A stretch of 64,000 bases of DNA from Ovis canadensis (lineage: Eukaryota > Chordata > Mammalia > Artiodactyla > Bovidae): contig NC_091248.1 in NCBI RefSeq assembly GCF_042477335.2, positions 114,480,501 through 114,544,500 on the forward strand, read 5' to 3'. Positions 1-9,420 of the stretch are shown one piece after another. How positions within the stretch are numbered: the first letter of the stretch is position 1; the number at the start of each line of letters is the position of its first letter. Below the pieces are notes generated by a model, which had not been told where the DNA came from, did no database searches, and saw only the letters and a list, made by a program, of their open reading frames with translations. The position numbers and the translations under genes were made by a program.

Positions 1-282
1 ATGTAAAACATCCAAATGGTAGCATACTGTGTTCTTTACCTTGCTTTTCTTACTTAACAGATTTGAGATTGTTCTTCAATAGGTAACAGCTGCCACACTC
101 TTTTTAGGGGCTGTATAGTATTCCTTCATCTGGATGTATTGTCTTTTATAAATGTATCAAGCCACCTATTAATAGGCTTTCAGTTTGCTTCTAATTAAGT
201 GCCATTATTAATATAAATAATGCTGCAATGAATATCCTCAAATGTCTGGGTCAAAGGGAATGTGCATTTAAAACAATGAAGT
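1..282 (-). mobile_element. L1 LINE 3' end fragment (older mammalian L1M type)
   Basis: The segment reads as the reverse complement of an old L1 3' end. It has the familiar order of an insertion-site-rich 3' UTR (a tagtattcc block near 118, a gctgcaatgaa block near 222, a gggtcaaaggg block near 248). It continues after the SINE at 283-495. It is too decayed to code. The exact L1 subfamily is not assigned. Confidence 0.7.
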
Positions 283-495
283 ATTGGTTGCTCAGTCACG
301 TCTGACTCTTTGTGACCCCATGGACGGTGGTCCTCCATGCTCCTCTCCTCACAGATTTCTCCAGGCAAGAATACTGGAGTGGGTAGCCATTTACTTCTCC
401 AGGGGATCTTCCTGACCCAGGGATCAAACTCGCATCTTCTGTGTCTCCTGCATTAGAGGCAGATTCTTTACCCACTAAGCCATCAGGGAAGCCAA
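283..495 (-). mobile_element. Bov-tA SINE
   Basis: This is a tRNA-derived ruminant SINE in antisense. The BovB-like 3' end (gctcagtcacgtctgactc) lies at the left and the tRNA-like head (ccatcagggaagcc) at the right, with the ctccaggggatcttcc block between. It interrupts the L1 end that resumes at about 496. Confidence 0.92.
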
Positions 496-535
496 GGCTG
501 AACCAGTTTACACTGCTCCCATCAGGACAGATGAT
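496..535 (-). mobile_element. L1 3' end, continuation
   Basis: The short block gaaccagtttacactgctcc is the next part of the L1 3' region seen at 1-282, resuming after the inserted Bov-tA. Confidence 0.55.
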
Positions 536-660
536 GGACAGGAGTCGATGGACATGCGTCTGAGCAGACTCCAGGAGATGGTGAAGGACAGGGAAGCCTG
601 GCATGCTGCAGTCCATGGGGTCGAAGAGAGTCAGCCACAACTGAGCAACTGAACAACAAC
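536..660 (+). mobile_element. BovB LINE extreme 3' end
   Basis: This matches the last roughly 110 bases of BovB in sense orientation (gatggtgaaggacagggaag, then tgcagtccatggggtcgaag). It ends in a short (CAA)n-like tail at about 645-660. It is a strongly 5'-truncated RTE insertion without coding content. Confidence 0.8.
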
Positions 661-803
661 ATCAGTACAGAAAAGTGCCAGCAGTGCCTCCTGCAATTCA
701 GCTATGGTCAAGGCTTGGTTAAGCAAATGTTAATTTCTGCTGGTAAGTCAGATCTTCTCCATTTTACTTCCTTACTGGTCTCTTTCGGACTACCCAGGCA
801 AAG

Positions 804-1025
804 CTATCCTCTCGCCAGAGCCATTTCCTGCCTCTTTTGCTGAGTCAGCTCATTAGCTTTAATTGTCTTCAAAATGATCTCCAGCTGTGTCATTCTTTCC
901 AGACCTGCAGAGTTTTGGGAAATGCTGTCAAAGCCTAGGGGTGTGTCTGGAGGGGTAGAGCGAGGTCTGTGCAACTGGTAGCCAGAGTTGGCAACTGGAG
1001 AGTAAATCAGCATCTTTTTTTTGCT
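804..1025 (-). other. Unassigned open frame with an acceptor-like upstream site
   Basis: On the minus strand an open frame of about 74 codons runs from 1025 to a stop at 804-806. It is preceded at 1026-1045 by a pyrimidine-rich stretch ending in attttcag, which looks like a 3' splice site. The predicted peptide starts SKKKMLIYSP, is rich in charged residues, and has a helix-like C-terminal half. I do not recognise a family, and no repeat signature covers it. The frame also extends upstream to about 1086 before a stop. It could be a terminal exon, a retrocopy fragment or chance; no neighbouring exon is visible. Confidence 0.22.
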
Positions 1026-1521
1026 CTGAAAATAGGTCAGATCCACAAAGGCAGTGAGGAGCCACAGAGCTTCATGCCAGGGCAGTCATACCAGGGTTCA
1101 GGCACTTTTTTTTAAACATCCAGAACTACATGTGGGTGCATGGGACATGTTTGTGGGACAGTTGGATTTCCTGATCCCAACATATACCATCCCCACCTCT
1201 CATCTCCACATATTCTATATATGCGGAGAACTAGAGGTGACCCTCTCAGATCTTCTCCCACCAGTAGTGTGTGTGTGAGTGGGGGGGACAGGGGATCAGA
1301 TCATATCAGAATTTGAGAGCTAGCTGTTATGTTTTTAGGAGTTTTGTGGGCTGCTTGTTAAATATAGCCATTATTAAAAATTATATAAGTGTCTAAGTAA
1401 GTGTATTAAAAAACAAAGGTGATACTCAAAACACATCACTGCCTAATTATGGTACACATTTTATTTGTGCTTTTGAGTTTTTTAAGATGATTGTATCTGT
1501 CGACAAAAAATTAATCAATAG
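1026..1521. other. No recognised gene or repeat
   Basis: Ordinary A+T-rich DNA with short G and T runs (a T-rich run near 1109 and a G run near 1282). I see no element ends, no duplications and no coding frame of note. Confidence 0.5.
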
Positions 1522-2140
1522 TTGATCTATCTAAGAAAGACATGGAAAATTTTGTTCAAGCCAGACAGGATTATAACCTGGGAACAGCCTCTCAGAAAAC
1601 TCAGAACAGTTTCACTTGCTAAAAGGCTAAAACGGTTCTACAACTTTTTGAGACCGAGTGCCCTAGGTATATTAAATGACAGATTATTGACAGTTTGCAC
1701 AGTCCAGATTTAAGAGACAAAGCAAGTAGCGAGTCACGGGTCATCACGACTCTTCACAAGATTTAGAAGGAATGTTATCTCCTGGGGAGTTGTGAGGCTT
1801 GTGAGATTAAGAAAGAATGTTATCTCCTAGGGAGGTCTGGTTAACGCAGATGTACGACACACGGTAAAGAGGAAGGAGGAGGCCCAAACAGGCAAAGAGA
1901 ACTTTTATGTTCCACTTTTTCTTGTCTTGCTATCGTATGCGAGTTTTATTCCATCGTCTCGCCACAGTGGAAATACTATGCGATAGCCCCTGGGTTTCTC
2001 CTCTCCTTGGCGGTTGGTGCTGTCGTGTTGGAAGCTTGAAACCGTCCACATCAGGCGTATGTGCACCGAGGAACCTGGCAAGCGCTAGAAATCAGTGCAC
2101 GGTTTATTGTTTTGTTGTTTGTCTAGATTTAAGAAAGTCA
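1522..2140 (+). other. CpG-retaining segment of unknown, possibly LTR, origin
   Basis: This block keeps far more CpG dinucleotides than the flanking DNA (clusters near 1729-1750, 1853-1862, 1935-1965 and 2014-2090). That suggests recent arrival or constraint. It contains two near-identical 15-base units (gaatgttatctcctgggga at about 1771 and gaatgttatctcctaggga at about 1817). Length and texture fit a solo retroviral LTR, but I could not define TG...CA termini or a target-site duplication. It may instead be unique sequence. Confidence 0.25.
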
Positions 2141-2488
2141 AGGAGAAAATATTAATAATGCAGATTAAACTTTAAAGTCTGGAATGACTAGAGGTGAGGG
2201 TGAAGAAGATTTAGCTCAAAGAACACAATTTGTACAAGAGTGAATTTATCAGTGGATGTTATATGTAATGACAATACATGTATTGGGGGAAAGAGCAGAC
2301 TGAAATGCAACTCCATTCGTCGGATCATGGTTCAAATGCAACGGTGGTTTGACTACAGATTCAAGAGCGTCCTGGGAGGAAAAATCAACTGTACAGGCTC
2401 TGTAGTAAAGACAGTTGTGTATTTCATTACTATCTGTAAATCATGTATTATAAATATATGTGATGTGTATCAGTAAAATTTACAATAG
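2141..2488. other. No recognised gene or repeat
   Basis: Non-repetitive, moderately A+T-rich DNA. A 78-codon plus frame (2240-2476) has no recognisable domain and is probably chance. Confidence 0.5.
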
Positions 2489-2535
2489 CCTTATGTGTGT
2501 GTGTATGTGTATGTATATATACACATACACATAGA
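2489..2535. repeat. Simple repeat, TG/TA/CA-type microsatellite
   Basis: A tract of alternating purine and pyrimidine bases, moving from tgtgtgtg through tatgtgtatg to tatatacacatacaca. It is a compound dinucleotide microsatellite and likely length-polymorphic. Confidence 0.9.
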
Positions 2536-2631
2536 TTCACTTTTTTTTGGAGAGCTGTTTTTTAAGTATTTACCTACACACCACCATCTCCAGCTTCAGA
2601 ATTCTGTGACTATACCTTAACTTTATGCAGT

Positions 2632-2672
2632 TATCTCAAAAGAAATCCATTTTCATATCTCAAAAGAAATCC
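2632..2672. repeat. Two-copy short tandem duplication
   Basis: The 17-base unit tatctcaaaagaaatcc occurs at 2632-2648 and again at 2656-2672, a 24-base period. It is followed by a similar partial echo (catcctgctatttcat). This looks like local slippage, not an element end. Confidence 0.8.
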
Positions 2673-3668
2673 TGCCATTTCATCCTGCTATTTCATTTTC
2701 ATTAGTCCCCTTTTCATGCAGTGGGGATAAGATGCTGTTTGGTTCCTTTCCCAAGGAGTAAACCTGAGGCTGAAGAGTGCCTTCACCTGGACCTCTGTGT
2801 TGACTAACATGGGGAAATAGGCCGGGTGCTGGGGAGCAGGCTGGCTTGGAGCCAGGCCCTTTCTGCTGAACCTTCTTTCTGTCCAATGGCCAGGAGTTTT
2901 TGGCATTTTCCTAACTCAGGGGTTGGCAACCCTTATGAATTAGCAAGCCAAGTCCTCATTTATTCTAAGGTGGCGTGTGCCAGGAATACATTCTAACTTT
3001 TAAAAGTTCTCCCTGTTAATCCAGATTCTGGCCAAAGTCATTGTACAGAAGAATTCTTTTATTAAGACAAAGCCCATGGAAACAGAAGATCCGAAATATG
3101 CAACATCTTTAAAATTTGACGTGAACTGTTGTCATTTTGTTCCCCACCTGAGGGAGATTTTCGTCTTGCCCCATGTGACTTGAGCAGAAGAGCACGTTCC
3201 TTGCATTAATGCCCCAAGTCAATGCTTCAGGGCCTCCGAGAAGCTGGGCTGGCAATTCAAGGGCCGAGTGAATGGTAGGCGTCAGGGCTGCCCCTGGGCA
3301 TGTATCTGGAACTGGGACAGAGGAGCTTGTGATATGTCTTCTACTTGGTATGTCACCCAGAACTCAAGGCAATCAAGAGCTACTACTTCTGCTTACGTGA
3401 AGGTTAGAGAGACTTACTATACAGATCAAGACCCTTCAGAACCAAGTTTGAAAAGCAGGCTTGAACAAGAGACTGGGTTTTAGCTAGGACCTCAACCCCA
3501 ATCACATTCCAAACTACAGCCTGATGAAGCCCCTGGAACTGCTTTTTGCCTTCACTGAACACTGGGCATCTCTGCTTGGACCAGCTCTGCTGCTGGCCCA
3601 GGAAGTGACTGCAGATGGTGACTGCAGCCATAAAGTTAAAAGACACTTACTCCTTGGATGTAAAAAGC
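2673..3668. other. No recognised gene; possible hAT end
   Basis: Mostly unassigned DNA. The string caggggttggcaac at about 2919 resembles the terminal inverted repeat of hAT-Charlie elements, but no matching opposite end is obvious. Frames of 68-80 codons on either strand here have no recognisable features. Confidence 0.4.
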
Positions 3669-3733
3669 TATGACAAACCTAGACAGAGTATTAAAAGGAA
3701 GAGACATTACTTTTCCGACAAAGGTCCATTTAG
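3669..3733 (+). mobile_element. BovB internal fragment
   Basis: About 65 bases match the BovB region where the cagagacattactttgcc block lies (here gaagagacattacttttcc), in sense orientation. The fragment is cut off on the right by the Bov-tA at 3734. Confidence 0.7.
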
Positions 3734-3935
3734 TTTCCTGGTGGCTCAGACAATTAAGAATCCACCTGCGATGCCAGAGACCTAGGTTCGATCCCTGGGT
3801 CAGGAAGAGCCTCTGGAGAAGGGAATTGGCTACTCACTCCAATATTCTTGCCTGGAGAATCGCATGGGCAGAGGAGCCTGGTGGGCTATAGTCCATGGGG
3901 TCACAAAGAGTCAACACAACTGAATGACTAACAGA
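3734..3935 (+). mobile_element. Bov-tA SINE
   Basis: A full-length sense copy. The tRNA-like head (tttcctggtggctcagac) is followed by the gttcgatccctgggtcagga box-B-like block and the BovB-like tail (gtccatggggtcacaaag). Many substitutions show it is not young. Confidence 0.92.
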
Positions 3936-3944
3936 GCACACTTT

Positions 3945-4085
3945 AGGGGCTTCCATGGTGGCTTGGACAGTAAAGAATCTGCGTGCAATCCAGGAGACCC
4001 AGGTTCAATCCTTGGGTCAGGAAGATCCCCTGGAGAAGGGAATGGCAACCCACTCTAGTATTCTTGCCTGGAGAATTCCATTTTC
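3945..4085 (+). mobile_element. Bov-tA SINE, 3'-truncated
   Basis: This second sense copy begins 10 bases after the first (ggcttccatggtggcttgg). It stops at gcctggagaattcca without the BovB-like tail. Loss of the 3' end must be a later deletion, because target-primed insertion keeps 3' ends. Confidence 0.88.
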
Positions 4086-4094
4086 ATGATGATG

Positions 4095-4235
4095 AACTCA
4101 TTTTATTGGCTGAGCTGCCCCCTGAAATAGCTATGATTATCCCCATCATGGAGTCAAGCCACTGAGGCCTAAAGGGCTCAAGGTTGCATAGCTACTGAGG
4201 GGCAGGGTTGGACTTGGCCCCAGTTTTCCTTACGC
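4095..4235 (+). mobile_element. MIR SINE relic
   Basis: The order attatccccatcatggag, then cactgaggcctaaagggct, then a decayed ggtcacacagctagtaagtggcagag-type core is typical of an ancient mammalian-wide MIR in sense orientation. Confidence 0.7.
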
Positions 4236-5305
4236 CTCACCTGCTGCTCTGTGGACAGCTTCGTGGTAATGTGGTCATACCTGATGACAATGGTATGTGC
4301 TGCTATGATGAAGCATTACCCAAGAGCCAGGATCCTTGCTGGACAGTCCTGCACCCTCTGGGTTAGCAGAGTGCTGCAGAGCTCTGTCTTGCCTTTGGAG
4401 CCAGATTGGGTGAGTCTGGATCCCCTGAAGGTGGCAAGGAGCTCTCAGCAAGAACAGTCCTGGATTGATTTCCAGCCCCACCTGGCCTATAGCTTTCTCA
4501 CTTACTCTCTACCCAGGATATCTCTCCTTCCCTGCTGGTTGTGGAACCTCTCAGAGGCAAGGCAAAAGCATTTGATGAAGTGGTCACAACCCTCCAAGTG
4601 GAGGCCAGGGGGAGGAATTCACAACCACCCTGACCCTGAGGTTTGGGAGACAAATGACTTCTGTGTCAGACAAATGGGAGTGTCAAGTTATTCCAGCCTG
4701 ATGAGGTTACAGCTCAGAGGATCACAAGGAATCAATTCCTCTAGAAGAGGAAAAAAACAGCTGGCACAGGAGCCCTGCAGGGCCCTTTGCCGAAGGTAAT
4801 GTGGGGTCACAGGCTGGAAGATTCCAGGTGATGACGGGGTGGGTGAGAGGGAACTGGCATGTGAAACAAGCCCAAGATATAGTAGTAATGGGCCCAGGGC
4901 AAGTCAGGAAGGTTCACAGACGGAAGCAAGACTGATGACTGAGAGGCACCAGCTTCTGGGTCTCGTCTGTCTGTCCAGACACAGCAAAGGAGAGATTGGA
5001 GGAGTTTGGACTCTCAAAAGGGAGCAGTAGAAAGACAGAGGGGGCCAGAGAGAGGCAAGAGAAGACAGTGAGGCACTTCGCTCGGTCCCAAAATTCAAGG
5101 AGCCTTGAGTCTCAGAACTCAAGATGAACAGTATTTCAAGGTAATACTTTGAATCACAAAAATTAAAATTAATGCAGATACAATCTGTGGTGAACAAAAT
5201 ACCAAAATTTTAAAGAAAGGCTGAATGGAGCATGTTGGAGCCTTAGGAAGAGGAGCAAATCAATAATATTGGTCCTGTCTTCAAAATTTTGCCATTTTGT
5301 CCATC
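4236..5305. other. No recognised gene or repeat
   Basis: Non-repetitive DNA. A 182-codon plus frame (4251-4799) spans much of it, but its composition looks like a chance frame. No domain, signal peptide or splice context is seen. A faint MIR-like pattern at 4383-4505 is too weak to call. Confidence 0.45.
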
Positions 5306-5669
5306 ATGTATTTTTTTTTTTGCATTTTTGCATTTTTTTGTTTTGATGAAGCATATAACACAAAATGTACCATTTAAACCATTTTCATGTGTACAGTTCA
5401 GTGGTATTGAATGCATCCACTCTTAATTCAACCACCATGATCTCTAGAACATCCTTCATTTTCCCAAACTGAAATTCTGTATCATAAACACTAATTCCCC
5501 ATCCTCCTCCCCTTGCAGCCACTGTTCTGCTTTCTGTCTCTAGCATTAGACTGCTCCTGGACTCCTTCTGTAGGCGGAATCCCACAGTACATGTCTTTTA
5601 TGACGAGCTTATTTTATTTAGCATAATGTTCTCAAGGTTCATCCATGTTGTAGCAAGTGTCAGAATTCA
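5306..5669 (-). mobile_element. L1 3' region, left part of a nested stack
   Basis: Reverse-complement L1 3' UTR, including the stretch from atgtaccatttaaaccattt to ttcatccatgttgtagcaag. It is interrupted at 5670 by BovB and resumes at 7484 and 7777, so it is the oldest layer of the stack. Confidence 0.85.
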
Positions 5670-5996
5670 GCTCAGTTCAGTTCAGTTGCTCAGTCGTGTC
5701 CAACGCTTTGTGACCCCATGGACTGCAGCACACCAGGCCTCCCTGTCCATCGCCAACTCCTGGAGTTTACTCAAACTCATGTCCATTGAGTCAGTGATGC
5801 CATCCAACCATCTCATCCTCTGTTGTCCCCTTCTCCTCCTGCCGTCAATCTTTCCCTGCATCTGGGTCTTTTCAGATGAGTCAGTTCTTTGCATCAGGTG
5901 GCCAAAGGATTGGAGTTTCAGCTTCAGTATCAGTCCTTCCAATGAATATTCAGGACTAGTTTCCTTTAGGATGGACTGGTTGGATCTCCTTGCAGT

Positions 5997-6332
5997 TCAA
6001 GGGACTCTCAAGAGGCTTTTCCAACACCACAGTTCAAAAGCATCAATTCTTTGGCACTCAGCTTTCTTTATAGACCAACTCTCACATCCACACATGACCA
6101 CTGGAAAAACCATAGCCTTGACTAGATGGACCTTTCTTGGTAAAGTAATGTCTCTACTTTTTAATATGCTGTCTAGGTTGGTCATAACTTTCCTTCCAAG
6201 GAGTAAGCATCTTTTAATTTCATGGCTGCAGTTACCACCTGCAGTGATTTTGGAGCCCCCCCAAATAAAGTCTGTCACTGTTTCCACTGATTCCCCATCT
6301 ATTTGCCATGAAGTGATGAGATCAGATGCCAT
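5997..6332 (-). pseudogene. BovB ORF2 C-terminal remnant
   Basis: A 111-codon open remnant of the BovB polyprotein lies downstream of the reverse transcriptase. It includes the conserved FIWGGSKITAGGN and HEIKRCLLLGRKVM-type blocks. It is separated from the reverse-transcriptase part by the L1 insertion at 6375-6577. It cannot encode an active enzyme. Confidence 0.8.
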
Positions 6333-6374
6333 GATCTTAGTTTTCTGAATGTTGAGTTTTAAGCCAACTTTTTC

Positions 6375-6577
6375 TTTTTTTTTAATATAAATTTATTAAT
6401 TTTAATTGGAGGTTAATTACTTTACAATATTGTATTGGTTTTGCCATACATCAACATGAATCTGCCACAGGTGTTCCCCATCCTGAGCCCCTCTCCCTCC
6501 TCCCTCCCCGTACCATCCCTCTGGGTCGTCTCAGTGCACCAGCCCCAAGCATCCAGTATCATGTATCGAACCTGGAC
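6375..6577 (-). mobile_element. L1 3' end of the bovine/artiodactyl type, nested in BovB
   Basis: The antisense L1 tail starts with a poly-T run at 6375 and continues aatataaatttattaatttt and gccatacatcaacatgaatc to gaacctggac. A near-perfect 16-base target-site duplication (ttaagccaactttttc) flanks it at 6359-6374 and 6578-6593, so both boundaries are firm. It is about 200 bases of 5'-truncated L1 and the youngest layer in this stack. Confidence 0.93.
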
Positions 6578-6591
6578 TTAAGCCAACTTTT

Positions 6592-7424
6592 TCATCCTCC
6601 TTTTTCACTTTCATCAAGAGGCTCTAGTTCTTCGCTTTCTGCCATAAGGGTGGTGTCATCTGTATATCTGAGGTTACTGATATTTCTCCGGGAAATCTTG
6701 ATTCCAGCTTGTGCTTCCTTCAGCTCAGCATTTCTCATGATGTACTCTGCATATAAGTTGAATAAGCAGGATGACAATATACAGCTTTGATGTACTCCTT
6801 TCCTGATTTGGAACCAGTCTGTTATTCCATGTCCAGTTCTAACTGTTGCTTCCTGACCTGCATACAGATTTCTCAAGAGGCAGGTCAGGTGGTCTGGTAT
6901 TCCCATCTCTTGAAGACTTTTCCACAGTTTATTGTGATCCACACAGTCAAAGGCTTTGACATAGTCAATAAAGCAGAAATTGATGTTTTTCTGGAACTCT
7001 CTTGCTTTTTCGATAATCCAGCGGATATTGGCAATTTGATCTCTGGTTCCTCTGCCTTTTCTAAATCCAGCTTGAACATCTGGAAGTTCACAGTTCACGT
7101 ACTGTTGAAACCTGTCTTGGAGAATTTTGAGCATTACTTTACTAGCATGTGAGATGAGCGCAATTGTGTGGTAGTTTGAGCATTCTTTGACATTGCCTTT
7201 CTTTGGGATTGGAATGAAAACTGACTTTTCCAGTCCTGTGGGCACTGCTGAGTTTTCCAAATTTGCTGGCATATTGAGTGCAACACTTTCACAGCATCAT
7301 CTTTCAGGATTTGAAATAGCTCAACTGGAATTCCATCACCTCCACTAGCTTTGTTCGTAGTGATGCTTCCTAAGGCCCACTTGGCTTCGCATTCCAAGAA
7401 GTCTGGCTCTAGACTGATGATCAC
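6592..7424 (-). pseudogene. BovB reverse-transcriptase remnant
   Basis: The minus frame at 6592-7272 (226 codons) carries the core of an RTE-type reverse transcriptase. It has QAGFRKGRGTRDQI at residues 67-80, FIDYVKAFD (first catalytic aspartate) at 101-109, and YTDDT at 203-207, where BovB normally has YADD. The usual GVRQGCILSPCL block has become GVHQSCILSSCL, losing the glycine and proline. The part nearer the start (KASGGDGIPVELF) lies in another frame at 7134-7424, so a frameshift separates the two. It is broken and cannot encode active protein. Confidence 0.9.
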
Positions 7425-7483
7425 ACCATCGTGATTATCTGGGTCATAAAGATCTTTTTTGTATAGTTCTTCTGTGTATTCTG

Positions 7484-7507
7484 TGTCAGAGTTTCCTTCC
7501 TTAAAAA
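7484..7507 (-). mobile_element. L1, short segment between BovB and CHR SINE
   Basis: The bases gtgtcagagtttccttcct are the continuation of the L1 at 5306-5669. They are also the right target-site duplication of the BovB insertion. Confidence 0.8.
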
Positions 7508-7776
7508 CATTTTTTTTTAATTACGTTTGGCTGTGCTGTGCCTTCATTGGTATGCATGAGTTTTCTCTAGCTGTGTCTAGCAGGGGCCACTCTCCAGGTG
7601 CACTGTTGGGCTTTGAGCTGTGATAGCACATGCTCTAGGCACCTGGGCTTGGTACTTCTGTTCCATGGGCTTAGTTGCCCTGTGGCATGTGGTATCTTCC
7701 TGGACCAGAGATCAAACCCATTGTCCCTGCATTGGCAGGCAGATTTTTAACCATTGGACCACCAGGGAAATCCCAG
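7508..7776 (-). mobile_element. CHR-type (tRNA-Glu-derived) cetartiodactyl SINE
   Basis: An antisense SINE with ttggctgtgctgtgcc at its A-rich-tail side. It ends tggaccaccagggaaatccc, the complement of the tRNA-like head. The middle (ttttctctagctgtgtctag, tagttgccctgtggcatgtg) matches the longer CHR form. The L1 block agaRttYccttc flanks it at about 7489-7500 and 7778-7789 as a target-site duplication. Confidence 0.88.
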
Positions 7777-8060
7777 AATTCCCTTCATTTTAAAGGCTTA
7801 ATAATATTCCATTTTGTGTATATATCACATTTTTATTATTCATTCATCCATTTGGGTTGTTTCTACTTCAGCTATTGTGAACAGTGCTGTGATGAATAAG
7901 GGGATATGAGTATTCAAGTCTCCATTTTAATTCCTTTTGTTGTATATACCCAGAAGTGGAATTACTGAATGATATAGTAATTCTATGTTTAATTTTTTTC
8001 ATGAACCACTAAATTATTCCTATAGTAGCTTTTACATTAATTTCAATTTTTAAAAAATAT
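7777..8060 (-). mobile_element. L1 3' region, right part of the nested stack
   Basis: Continuation of the L1 at 5306-5669, with taatattccattttgtgtat, ctattgtgaacagtgctgtg and tatacccagaagtggaatta in the expected order. Confidence 0.85.
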
Positions 8061-8554
8061 TGCATTAGAATTTTATTTATCTGAAACACAGAATTTTTCA
8101 GGACCCGTTTCAGTCTAGTCCTGGCCCTAGAAGTGCAATCCTAATTCCCAGTTATTCCTCCATGGCACTGAATGGAGCCACAAAGCTCTTTTCCAGAACT
8201 CTGGAAGGACCCTTTGGCCGGCCTGTCATTTAGTGTTTTGCCCTTATTTGGGAAGATGGTGCTTTGGGTGGTTTTTCTGGCTGTGAGACCAGGTAACATA
8301 GACCCAGCTGTTAACCTTGTGGCACTGGCCAGATCTGTGAAGCTTGGCCAGCATTGGGGTGTGGTCTGTGACAAAGACATATCATTCCACTAGATGGGAT
8401 CCTAATTGTTCTGAGCAGGAATTGTGCCTGCTGCCTCTTCTGATCCTAAATTTCATTAGTGGCACTTAATTCTACATGGTCCCCGTGGTTTGCTTATCTT
8501 TTCAAGTGAGTTTCTCTTCTATTAAATATACCAACAATGTTTTGATCACTTTCT
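8061..8554. other. No recognised gene or repeat
   Basis: Unassigned DNA between two L1 pieces. Overlapping plus and minus frames of 73-79 codons near 8141-8393 are mirror frames without domain evidence. Confidence 0.5.
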
Positions 8555-8905
8555 CCAATTTTTTTTTTGTTAAAATTTTTTGTTTTATATAGAAGTATAG
8601 TTAATTACCAATGCTGTGTTAGTTTCAGGTACACAGCAAAGTGATTCAGTTAAACTTTCGGTTATATCTGTGTCTATTCTTTTTCAAATTCTCTTCCCAG
8701 TTAGGTTATTACAGAGTGTTGAGCAGTTCCCTATGCTGTATAGTAGGATGTGGTTGGTTATCTATTTTAAGTACATGTCAGTCCCAAACTCCCAATCTAT
8801 TCCTAACCCCCCACCAGCCCTTCCTCCCCCAGTAACCATATATTTGTTTTCTAAGTCTCCGAGTCTGTTTTATAAATAAGTTCATTTGTATCATTTTTTT
8901 CTAGA
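8555..8905 (-). mobile_element. L1 3' end, artiodactyl type
   Basis: Antisense L1 3' UTR opening with a T-rich tail, then ttagtttcaggtacacagca, gtgattcagttaaac and ataaataagttcatttgtat. It is the same kind of tail as at 22515 and 58506. It is 5'-truncated. Confidence 0.85.
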
Positions 8906-9420
8906 TTCCTCCAGTTGTTTTGTTTTGCTTCCATTATTGGTAAAAAGAGCAGCCTCTCTCCGGAATAAAACATGACCCGTCTTCTGGCACAACACCCCTG
9001 GACGGCCCGAGCACATTCTGGAATTACAGAAAGAAAAGTTTATCTGAGAAAGAAAATGGCTCTTTCCCTCGTTCCCGAGAGCAACGTGGACGTGCTCACT
9101 GATGTCCATGATCCCTGAGTCCCCTGGGAACAGATGGCGCATTAGGAAGCTCTAGACAGGTGCTCACCATTTGTTTCCTGGGAGTTCTTCCCAACACGGC
9201 AACTCACTCTTTGGCTCTTTGGCTGATTAGAGTAAAGGTGGGGTTTCCAGGTAGCGGTTTCTGTCCCCATTTTGAAAGGCCCCTTACCCCCTCAGTGTGC
9301 TCCATGAAGCCTGGTGGACGGTCTCCTTTGTCCTGACCTCATGCCAGGGCTTGCTTACTGCTCGTCTCCCACCCAGTGGCTTTCTCTGTCTCTCACTTGG
9401 CTGAAAACTGGGTGGTGGTG
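8906..9420. other. No recognised gene or repeat
   Basis: Non-repetitive, slightly G+C-richer DNA with several CpGs around 8960-9090. An 83-codon minus frame (8891-9142) has no recognisable features. Confidence 0.45.

Larger units (their letters stand above)
5670..7483 (-). mobile_element. BovB LINE, 5'-truncated, with a nested L1
   Basis: The antisense copy starts with the repeated (CAGTT)n-type 3' tail (ttcagttcagttcagttgct). It runs through the 3' end and the reverse-transcriptase region to about 7483. The flanking L1 gives an 11-base target-site duplication: gtgtcagaatt at 5659-5669 and gtgtcagagtt at 7484-7494. The copy is split by an L1 3' end at 6375-6577. Without that insert it covers about 1.6 kb, roughly the 3' half of a full BovB. 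Confidence 0.95.

Noticed and set aside
283..495. tRNA gene suggested by the box-B-like gttcgatccctggg strings in this and other SINEs
   Set aside because: All such strings lie inside Bov-tA or CHR SINEs, which derive from tRNA. No cloverleaf of a genuine tRNA gene is seen.
2919..2990. hAT terminal inverted repeat (caggggttggcaac)
   Set aside because: No partner terminus or body text could be matched.
4251..4799. 182-codon plus frame as a gene
   Set aside because: Composition looks random, no family is recognised, and an opposing frame overlaps it.
5626..6348. 240-codon plus frame as a gene
   Set aside because: It is the antisense strand of BovB. Similar mirror frames recur at 34418-34966, 45394-45792, 52046-52549 and 58571-59014.
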